This document shows positions 39,928 to 46,199 of a stretch of 46,199 bases of DNA, in pieces; position 1 is the first letter of the stretch; each line of letters begins with the position of its first letter. Below the pieces are notes generated by a model. The model ran no database searches. It saw nothing but the letters and a program-made list of their open reading frames with translations, and was not told where the DNA came from. Origin of the DNA: an uncultured Bacteroidaceae bacterium (lineage in GTDB: Bacteria > Bacteroidota > Bacteroidia > Bacteroidales > Bacteroidaceae); assembly GCA_905234125.1 (NCBI GenBank), contig CAJOGQ010000035.1, forward strand, positions 1 through 46,199, given 5' to 3'. The position numbers and the translations under genes are program-made.

Positions 39928-42546
39928 ATGATGACAGCAAAAGAGATACGTGAGTCTTTCAAGAAGTTCTTTGAAAGCAAGGAGCATCTGATTGTGCCGT
40001 CGGCTCCGATGGTCGTGAAGGACGACCCGACGCTGATGTTCACCAATGCAGGTATGAATCAGTTTAAGGACATCATTCTGGGCAATGCCACGCCCAAGTG
40101 TCGCCGTCAGGCCGACTCGCAGAAGTGTCTGCGTGTGAGCGGAAAGCACAACGACCTGGAGGAGGTGGGTCATGACACCTACCACCACACGATGTTCGAG
40201 ATGTTGGGCAACTGGTCGTTTGGCGACTATTTCAAGAAGGAGGCCATCTCGTGGGCATGGGAGTACATCGTCGATGTGCTGAAGATTGACCCCAAAGACC
40301 TCTACGCCACCGTGTTCGAGGGCAGTCCCGAGGAGGGTCTTTCCCGCGACGATGAGGCGGCTGGCATCTGGGAGCAGTTCCTGCCCAAAGACCATATCAT
40401 CAACGGCAACAAGCACGACAACTTCTGGGAGATGGGCGACACGGGGCCTTGCGGTCCTTGCTCTGAGATTCATGTGGACAGCCGCTCTGAGGAGGAGAAG
40501 GCCAAAGTGCCTGGACGGGAACTTGTGAATAAAGACCACCCACAGGTGATTGAGATTTGGAACCTTGTGTTCATGCAGTACAACCGCAAGGCTGATGGCT
40601 CGCTGGAGGGTCTGCCAGCCAAGGTGATTGACACGGGCATGGGCTTCGAGCGTCTGGTGCGCACCCTGCAGGGCAAGACTTCCAACTACGATACGGATGT
40701 GTTCCAGCCCCTCATCAAGGTTTTGGGCGACTTGGCTGGTTGCCAATATGGAGAGGACGAGAAGAAGGACATCGCCATGCGTGTGGTGGTTGACCACCTG
40801 CGTGCCATCGCCTTCGCCATTGCCGATGGTCAGTTGCCATCGAACGCCAAGGCTGGTTATGTGATCCGTCGCATCTTGCGTCGTGCCGTGCGTTATGGCT
40901 ACACGTTCTTGGGTCAGAAGGAGGCCTTCATCTATAAGCTCGTGCCGACACTCGTGGACGAGATGGGCGATGCTTTCCCAGAGATTGCCGCTCAGCAGAA
41001 GCTCGTGATGAAGGTGATGCAGGAGGAGGAGAGTTCGTTCCTCCGTACCCTCGAGAACGGCATCAAACTGTTGCAGGGCGTCATTGACGAGACCAAGGCC
41101 GCTGGCAAGACTGAGATTGCGGGCGACAAGGCATTCACGCTCTTCGACACTTTCGGATTCCCACTTGACCTGACCGAACTCATCTGTCGTGAGCAGGGGC
41201 TCACCGTCGATGAAAAGGGTTTCGATGTTTGTATGCAGGAGCAGAAGAACCGTGCCCGCAATGCTGCCGAAGTGAAGTTGGGTGACTGGGTTGTCCTCAG
41301 CGAGACAGAAAGCGAGTTTGTGGGTTATGACTATACGGAATATCCAGCCCACATTATTAAATATAGAGAGGTGCAGCAGAAGAAGCGTACGGCATACGAG
41401 GTCATCCTCGACAAGACTCCCTTCTATGGAGAAATGGGTGGTGAGGTCGGTGACCAGGGTGTGCTCGTGAGCGAGAACGAGGAAATCAAGGTACTCGACA
41501 CGAAGAAGGAGAATGGTCTTTCCATCCATATCGTGGACAAGTTGCCTGAAGACCCATCGGCTGAGTTCATGGCTTGTGTGGATGTGGATGTGCGTCATGC
41601 TATTGAGGCTAACCACACTTGTACCCACTTGCTCGATGAGGCGCTGCGTGAGGTGCTGGGCACCCATGTGGAACAGAAGGGTTCATTGGTGACTGCTGAC
41701 GGTCTGCGTTTCGACTTCTCTCACTTCGAGAAGGTCACTCCAGAGCAACTGCGTGAAGTGGAGCATATTGTCAATGCGAAGATTCGTGAGGACATCCCTC
41801 TGAAGGAATACCGTGACTATCCCATTGAGGAAGCCAAGAAACTGGGTGCCATCGCTCTCTTTGGCGAGAAGTATGGCGACAAGGTGCGTGTGGTGCAGTT
41901 CGGCACCAGCGTTGAGTTCTGTGGTGGTTGCCACGCTCAGAGCACAGGTCGTCTGGGCATGATGAAGATTGTGAGCGAGAGCAGCATTGCCGCTGGTGTG
42001 CGTCGTATTGAGGCCATCACAGGTAAGGCTGTGGAAGATACGCTCGACAAGATGCAGGATTTCATGACCGACCTGAAGGCATTGCTCAACAATGCTCCAG
42101 ACTTGATGACGACCATCCAGAAGGCCATCTCCGAGAACAAGGAGTTGCAAGCCCAGGTGGAGCAGTTCAAAGCGCAGAAGGCACAGCAGTTGAAGCAGAT
42201 GCTGATTGAGAAGGCTCGTGAAGTGAATGGCGTGAAGGTCATCGCAGGTGTGCTGCCACTCGAACCTCAGCATGCCAAGGACATCGCCTTCCAGTTGCGT
42301 GGTCAGTTTGCAGAGCACCTGCTCGTAGTCATCGGTAGCGAGGTGGCAGGCAAGCCCACGTTGACGGTTTCCATCTCCGACGACCTCGTGGCGGAAGGCA
42401 AGAACGCTGGTCAGTATGTGCGTGAGGCAGGCAAACTCATCCAAGGTGGTGGTGGCGGTCAACCTCACTTTGCTACAGCAGGTGGTAAGAACGCCGAGGG
42501 CTTGAAATCGGCAGTCGATAAGATTGTTGAGTTGGCTGGATTCTAA
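39928..42546 (+). CDS. alaS: Alanyl-tRNA synthetase
   Basis: An 872-residue class IIc synthetase of normal length that charges tRNA-Ala. The catalytic domain shows [16 protein letters not shown] and [20 protein letters not shown]; the editing domain has the zinc motif [11 protein letters not shown] and [13 protein letters not shown]; the C-terminal part ends with the [20 protein letters not shown]1-like segment. Translation may start at either of two adjacent ATGs (39928 or 39931). It is followed after 13 bases by an M16 peptidase gene, so the three rightward genes here are probably one operon. Confidence 0.97.
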   Translation: MMTAKEIRESFKKFFESKEHLIVPSAPMVVKDDPTLMFTNAGMNQFKDIILGNATPKCRRQADSQKCLRVSGKHNDLEEVGHDTYHHTMFEMLGNWSFGDYFKKEAISWAWEYIVDVLKIDPKDLYATVFEGSPEEGLSRDDEAAGIWEQFLPKDHIINGNKHDNFWEMGDTGPCGPCSEIHVDSRSEEEKAKVPGRELVNKDHPQVIEIWNLVFMQYNRKADGSLEGLPAKVIDTGMGFERLVRTLQGKTSNYDTDVFQPLIKVLGDLAGCQYGEDEKKDIAMRVVVDHLRAIAFAIADGQLPSNAKAGYVIRRILRRAVRYGYTFLGQKEAFIYKLVPTLVDEMGDAFPEIAAQQKLVMKVMQEEESSFLRTLENGIKLLQGVIDETKAAGKTEIAGDKAFTLFDTFGFPLDLTELICREQGLTVDEKGFDVCMQEQKNRARNAAEVKLGDWVVLSETESEFVGYDYTEYPAHIIKYREVQQKKRTAYEVILDKTPFYGEMGGEVGDQGVLVSENEEIKVLDTKKENGLSIHIVDKLPEDPSAEFMACVDVDVRHAIEANHTCTHLLDEALREVLGTHVEQKGSLVTADGLRFDFSHFEKVTPEQLREVEHIVNAKIREDIPLKEYRDYPIEEAKKLGAIALFGEKYGDKVRVVQFGTSVEFCGGCHAQSTGRLGMMKIVSESSIAAGVRRIEAITGKAVEDTLDKMQDFMTDLKALLNNAPDLMTTIQKAISENKELQAQVEQFKAQKAQQLKQMLIEKAREVNGVKVIAGVLPLEPQHAKDIAFQLRGQFAEHLLVVIGSEVAGKPTLTVSISDDLVAEGKNAGQYVREAGKLIQGGGGGQPHFATAGGKNAEGLKSAVDKIVELAGF

Positions 42547-42559
42547 TCTACCACATATC

Positions 42560-45475
42560 ATGGTGAAATTATTATTCACGATATTGCTTCCCTTCTTGAG
42601 CATGTTTGCATGGGCTCAGGAAGGGAATGCTGTTTGGGCTCATTTGGATGAGATTGACAAACAGATTATTCCTGAAGATACGGCTTTACGCAAGGGAACG
42701 CTTGACAATGGGCTCACCTATTATGTGCGTCGTTGTACACAACCTGTTCCCCAACGAGCATCCTTCTATCTGCTGGTGAAGGCTGGCTCTCTGCAGGAGA
42801 AAGACAATGAACGGGGCATAGCTCACTTTGTGGAACACATGATGTTTAAGGGGACGAAGCATTTCCCTGGTAACGATGTGATTGGTTTCATGCGCCGCAA
42901 TTGCATCGTGTTCGGACACGACAGCAATGCCTTTACAGGCTTCAATACGGTCAGATACATCCTCAACGATGTTCCTGCCAACAACATGGAAATGCTCGAC
43001 TCGTGCCTCCTCTTGTTGCGTGACTGGGCTGGAGATGCCACAATAGATCCTAAAGATGTGGAAACGGAGCATAACGTCATTGTGGAAGAATGGAGAAGTG
43101 GCAGTATGGCGCCCTTTGCCAAGCTGTGGAAGGATGACATTTTCAACAACTCCCTCTACGCCAAACGTCTTCCTGTGGGTGATATGGACATTGTGCAGCA
43201 TTGCTCGCCCCAACTTGTTCGCAACTTCTACGAGCGTTGGTATCAGCCACAGAACCAAGCTGTGGTGGTGGTGGGTGACTTTGACCCAGACGCGATGGTG
43301 GAGGGCATCAAACGATTGTTCAGCGACATGAAGCGAGGCAAAAGCAAACCTTCTGCACCCTTGATGATTCCCGATTGGGAGCAACCGCGAGTGGGCATCT
43401 ATCAACACGCCAAACAGCCCTTTGCCTCTGTGTATATGTTGGTGAAGATGCCTGAGGTGGAAGCCGATAAGAAGAATGCTGTGGGGGAAATCAGGAAAGG
43501 AACGCTGCGTGAGAAGGTGAGAAAGGTCTTGGAGAAGAAACTCGGCGCATTGAAGCAACAACATCGGGAAATCTACGAAAGTACCGCTAAATTCATGCAA
43601 GTCAACGATTTGACAGGCACCCAATTCTTGGCTTTTGGCTTCGATGCTTCCACGAATCGTTGGGAACAAACACTCGAATGGCTGGCTAAGCAAGTGGAAC
43701 TCATGCGCCGTCAAAGCATCAATGATGAAGAAGAAAAGGTGGCGATGGAGGCGAATGTATCCTACACGGTGGAAGAGGTCTTTACGGATGCGGACAGCAA
43801 AAACTATAACTATCCGAGTCCTCCATACAACGAGGATTCTACCGCCATCGTGTTCAATGACACGACGTTTACGATAGGCGAGTTCCCTCATCCCAATCAG
43901 TATCGGTCGAACGAATGCATTGTGAACTTCTTTGAAGGCAAAACTATCATGTGGGATATGGCCAAGCAATTGGCTGAGCGTCACGTCGGAAACACCATCT
44001 CGAAAGAGCAACTCAATCAGGAATTCAGAAATCTCACCAATGGGCACAACATGTTCTTAGCACTCATGTTCCCAGAAAGTGCCACCCTGCCCAATGAAGA
44101 GCGGGTGAGGGGAATCTTTAATCGTGTGAAGAACCTGTCGGACGAAGAATTGGCTGACATCAATGAGAAGAAGGAACAGCCGAAGAAACTGGAGATGTTG
44201 GATGTCGATACCCTCGACATCCCCACTGTTCCTGGCACTGTGGTGAAGACGACGGTGCTCAATGACAGCATCAGCGAAGTGATGCTCTCCAATGGGGTGA
44301 AGGTGGTGTTGTGGAAGAAAACGACGGATGGCAATGCCATCAACTTCACCTTTGTGCGTCCCTCTGGTTTCTCTGTGCTGAAGGACGAGGATATCCAATT
44401 TCATGACATGCTCGCCTTTGTGGTCAGGAGATATTGCAATTGGAATGGGTCAACCAGTCTGATGGTCAAGCCATTCGAAGATATCTACGACAGGCCTGTG
44501 TATGAAAAGGACAAGGTGGAGAGTTTTCTGAAGATGCTCTATGCCACATTGACCTCTACTGAGGTGGATGTTGCGGCATTTGAGGAATGGATGCAGGGAA
44601 AACAGACAGGGGCAGTGGCAACAAGCACCCCTATGGCGCAAGCGCAACTGAGGATTGCGCATCTGCCTGCCGTATCTGCCAAGCGACTCATGCCTCCCAC
44701 GCTGGAGGAACTGGAAACGTCCTACACCCTCGACCGCTTCAGAGAGGTGGTCAAGGACTACTATTCTAACTACAATGGCTCCGTGTTGGTGGTGCAGGGC
44801 GAATACGACACTGACAGCATCATGCCTTCCATCCTCAAGTATGTGGCAGCTTTGCCGTCGAAGCCTGAACCTGTCAAGCGGATGGCTTGGCCTGCTGACC
44901 ACTACAAGACCACCAACTCGACAGTGGTGGAGAAGATAGAGAACGCAGCGCCTTATTGTGCCACGAACCTCTACTACACTTGGGAGAATGACTACGCCTA
45001 CACCCAGGAGATACATGCCCACAATCAGGTTTTGCAGAGTGTGCTTGGCACGTTGCTGTTCAACACCTTGCGTGTGCAGCATAGCGATATCTACACACCT
45101 AGCTGTGGGGTGCAGGATGACCTTTTGCCTTTCCCTCGCATGAAATGCGTCATTTCCTACACTTGCAATCCTACCCAGCGAGAACGCATTGCTCAGGACG
45201 TTGTCCAACTGATGCAGCAGATGGCAGAGGGCGACCTCATCACGCAGGAACTCATCGACAATTATGTGAAGGAGTGTGAGAAACGGAAAGACATGTTCAA
45301 AGATACCGAAGCCAGTTTGCGTAATGAATACGTGATGCGTGAACTCAATGGCATCGTTGTGAAGCAAGGAGATGTCACCTACATCAAGCAGGTCACTCCA
45401 GCGTCGCTCAAATCCCATTTGCAGCAACTGCTCACGAAGGGAAACTTGCATATCGGATATCTAACGACAGAATAA
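42560..45475 (+). CDS. Periplasmic M16-family zinc peptidase (pitrilysin type)
   Basis: A 971-residue exported M16 peptidase. Signal peptide MVKLLFTILLPFLSMFAWAQ; the first active domain holds the inverted zinc motif HFVEH (89-93) with the downstream glutamate in VETEHNVIVEEW. A second, inactive M16 domain follows (from about 580, ISEVMLSNGVKVVLWKKTT). Two-domain members cut peptides inside a closed chamber. The start at 42560 is chosen for the signal peptide; an upstream ATG at 42524 lies inside alaS. Spacing to its neighbours is 13 and 12 bases. Confidence 0.9.
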   Translation: MVKLLFTILLPFLSMFAWAQEGNAVWAHLDEIDKQIIPEDTALRKGTLDNGLTYYVRRCTQPVPQRASFYLLVKAGSLQEKDNERGIAHFVEHMMFKGTKHFPGNDVIGFMRRNCIVFGHDSNAFTGFNTVRYILNDVPANNMEMLDSCLLLLRDWAGDATIDPKDVETEHNVIVEEWRSGSMAPFAKLWKDDIFNNSLYAKRLPVGDMDIVQHCSPQLVRNFYERWYQPQNQAVVVVGDFDPDAMVEGIKRLFSDMKRGKSKPSAPLMIPDWEQPRVGIYQHAKQPFASVYMLVKMPEVEADKKNAVGEIRKGTLREKVRKVLEKKLGALKQQHREIYESTAKFMQVNDLTGTQFLAFGFDASTNRWEQTLEWLAKQVELMRRQSINDEEEKVAMEANVSYTVEEVFTDADSKNYNYPSPPYNEDSTAIVFNDTTFTIGEFPHPNQYRSNECIVNFFEGKTIMWDMAKQLAERHVGNTISKEQLNQEFRNLTNGHNMFLALMFPESATLPNEERVRGIFNRVKNLSDEELADINEKKEQPKKLEMLDVDTLDIPTVPGTVVKTTVLNDSISEVMLSNGVKVVLWKKTTDGNAINFTFVRPSGFSVLKDEDIQFHDMLAFVVRRYCNWNGSTSLMVKPFEDIYDRPVYEKDKVESFLKMLYATLTSTEVDVAAFEEWMQGKQTGAVATSTPMAQAQLRIAHLPAVSAKRLMPPTLEELETSYTLDRFREVVKDYYSNYNGSVLVVQGEYDTDSIMPSILKYVAALPSKPEPVKRMAWPADHYKTTNSTVVEKIENAAPYCATNLYYTWENDYAYTQEIHAHNQVLQSVLGTLLFNTLRVQHSDIYTPSCGVQDDLLPFPRMKCVISYTCNPTQRERIAQDVVQLMQQMAEGDLITQELIDNYVKECEKRKDMFKDTEASLRNEYVMRELNGIVVKQGDVTYIKQVTPASLKSHLQQLLTKGNLHIGYLTTE

Positions 45476-45487
45476 AAAGAAAGACTT

Positions 45488-45940
45488 ATGACGTTATCTA
45501 CAGCAGAATCATGTACGGGTGGCCGCATTGCTGCTGCTATCACAGCCCATAGTGGTGCCAGCAACTACTTTCGTGGCGGGTTGGTGGCCTATCAGAATGA
45601 TGTGAAGGAAGAGATGTTGGGTGTGCCCCACGAGATGATTGCCACTTATGGTGTGGTGTCTCGTCAGGTGGCAGAGCAGATGGTCAAGGGGGCGTGCAGG
45701 CTGTTCCATTCCGATTACGCTTTGGCCTCTACAGGTTATGCCGAAGCATGGGAAGGGCATGATGTGGAGATATGGGTGGCATGGGGAAGCGAACACGATG
45801 TTCATTCCATTTGCCTTACCGAAGACTTTGGTAGGGTGAAAAACGTAGAACTCGCCACGCAATGTGTGCTTGACGAGTTCAACAAATACTTGAAAATGCT
45901 GTCTTCTCCCTTCACAGCCGATCAGGTGAATTGGGCGTAA
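45488..45940 (+). CDS. PncC/CinA C-terminal-type amidohydrolase, atypical
   Basis: A 150-residue protein of the CinA C-terminal domain family (nicotinamide-nucleotide amidohydrolase in NAD salvage). TAESCTGGRIAAAITAHSG and GGLVAYQNDVKEEMLGVP are clear family marks. Two features are unusual: it starts directly at the first strand (MTLSTAESCTGG), about 15-20 residues shorter than the usual form, and the expected GIAGPGG-type motif is replaced by GYAEAWEG. It may therefore be a divergent or inactive member. It follows the M16 gene by 12 bases and ends 3 bases before the convergent DUF4252 gene. Confidence 0.75.
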   Translation: MTLSTAESCTGGRIAAAITAHSGASNYFRGGLVAYQNDVKEEMLGVPHEMIATYGVVSRQVAEQMVKGACRLFHSDYALASTGYAEAWEGHDVEIWVAWGSEHDVHSICLTEDFGRVKNVELATQCVLDEFNKYLKMLSSPFTADQVNWA

Positions 45941-45943
45941 CTT

Positions 45944-46199
45944 CTATTCCGTCATCTTCATCACATCTTCCAAAGTGAACTTGCCTGAGAAGACAATGAC
46001 GGAGACTTCGCCATCGTCGTCGGAGAGCATCACGACGGCCGATTGCTGTTTACCCTCCCGATGGTAGATGCGCACCTTCTCCTCGTCGTCGTCCACCTGC
46101 ATGAGGAGCTCGTACTTGCCCTGCTTGATGAAGGCTTGGGTGTCGGCCTTCAGTCGGGCGGAGGCGTTCTTTTCCTCCGACGAGATGATTTGGATGCCA
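45944..46199 (-). CDS. DUF4252-family protein, C-terminal part only
   Basis: The last 85 codons of a leftward gene cut by the window edge. It reads from GIQIISSEEKNASARLKADT through YELLMQVDDDEEKVRIYHRE to the ending FSGKFTLEDVMKMTE and stop. The YELLM, VMLSDDDGE and SGKFTLEDV pattern matches DUF4252 exported proteins of Bacteroidota, which often sit behind ECF sigma factors. The upstream partner is outside the window. Confidence 0.75.
   Translation of the reverse strand, partial: GIQIISSEEKNASARLKADTQAFIKQGKYELLMQVDDDEEKVRIYHREGKQQSAVVMLSDDDGEVSVIVFSGKFTLEDVMKMTE

Noticed and set aside
39838-41667. Open frame of 609 codons on the minus strand, opposite alaS
   Set aside because: Antisense shadow of alaS; it would also cover the alaS promoter.

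Overview
The window looks like a chromosomal segment of a Bacteroidales bacterium, most likely Prevotellaceae or a close relative. Reasons: most clear promoters carry the Bacteroidota-type -7 box TAnnTTTG with a TTTG -33 about 20 bases upstream, and the gene families are typical of the phylum (type III glutamine synthetase, DapL aminotransferase, M56/BlaI pair, DUF4252, lipoproteins beside ECF sigma factors, HU protein with a Gly/Asn tail). I see no tRNA, rRNA, CRISPR array, complete insertion sequence or phage gene.

Layout. 1-4.2 kb: HU-like protein, FKBP prolyl isomerase, then a leftward ECF sigma / membrane anti-sigma-like / lipoprotein module. 4.2-8.4 kb: accessory stretch with an inverted-repeat-flanked gene remnant, a TlpA-like thioredoxin, a RelE-type toxin-antitoxin pair and a HipBA pair. 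8.5-9.9 kb: free methionine-R-sulfoxide reductase and an exported protein of unknown function. 10-31.5 kb: a large nitrogen block. Leftward run dapF-dapL-gltB-gltD-glnN; divergent rightward genes glnK-amtB, a small outer-membrane protein, pyrG, a PurF-like amidotransferase broken by a frameshift, asnB, and carA fused to the first half of carB. 31.5-34.1 kb: 22-bp tandem array, M56/TonB-type sensor and BlaI repressor with dyad operators. 34.2-35.3 kb: gene-poor stretch with a nested palindrome and a chimeric scar made from the 3' ends of two genes whose full relatives lie elsewhere in the window. 35.4-37.7 kb: a second, paralogous ECF module. 37.7-39.7 kb: two palindromic elements and lemA-htpX. 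39.9-46.2 kb: alaS, an M16 peptidase, a PncC-like protein and a DUF4252 gene cut by the window edge.

How the genes work together. The central block couples ammonium uptake and sensing (AmtB, GlnK) to assimilation (GlnN, GltBD) and to enzymes that spend glutamine nitrogen (PyrG, PurF-like, AsnB, CarA), with dapF/dapL using glutamate-linked amino groups for diaminopimelate and lysine. The most unusual observations are three near-palindromic repeats between glnK and amtB, the CarA-CarB half fusion with a 7-bp repeat at its junction and a 22-bp array where the second half of CarB should be, the two duplicated ECF modules with a shared upstream motif, and several structured intergenic elements.
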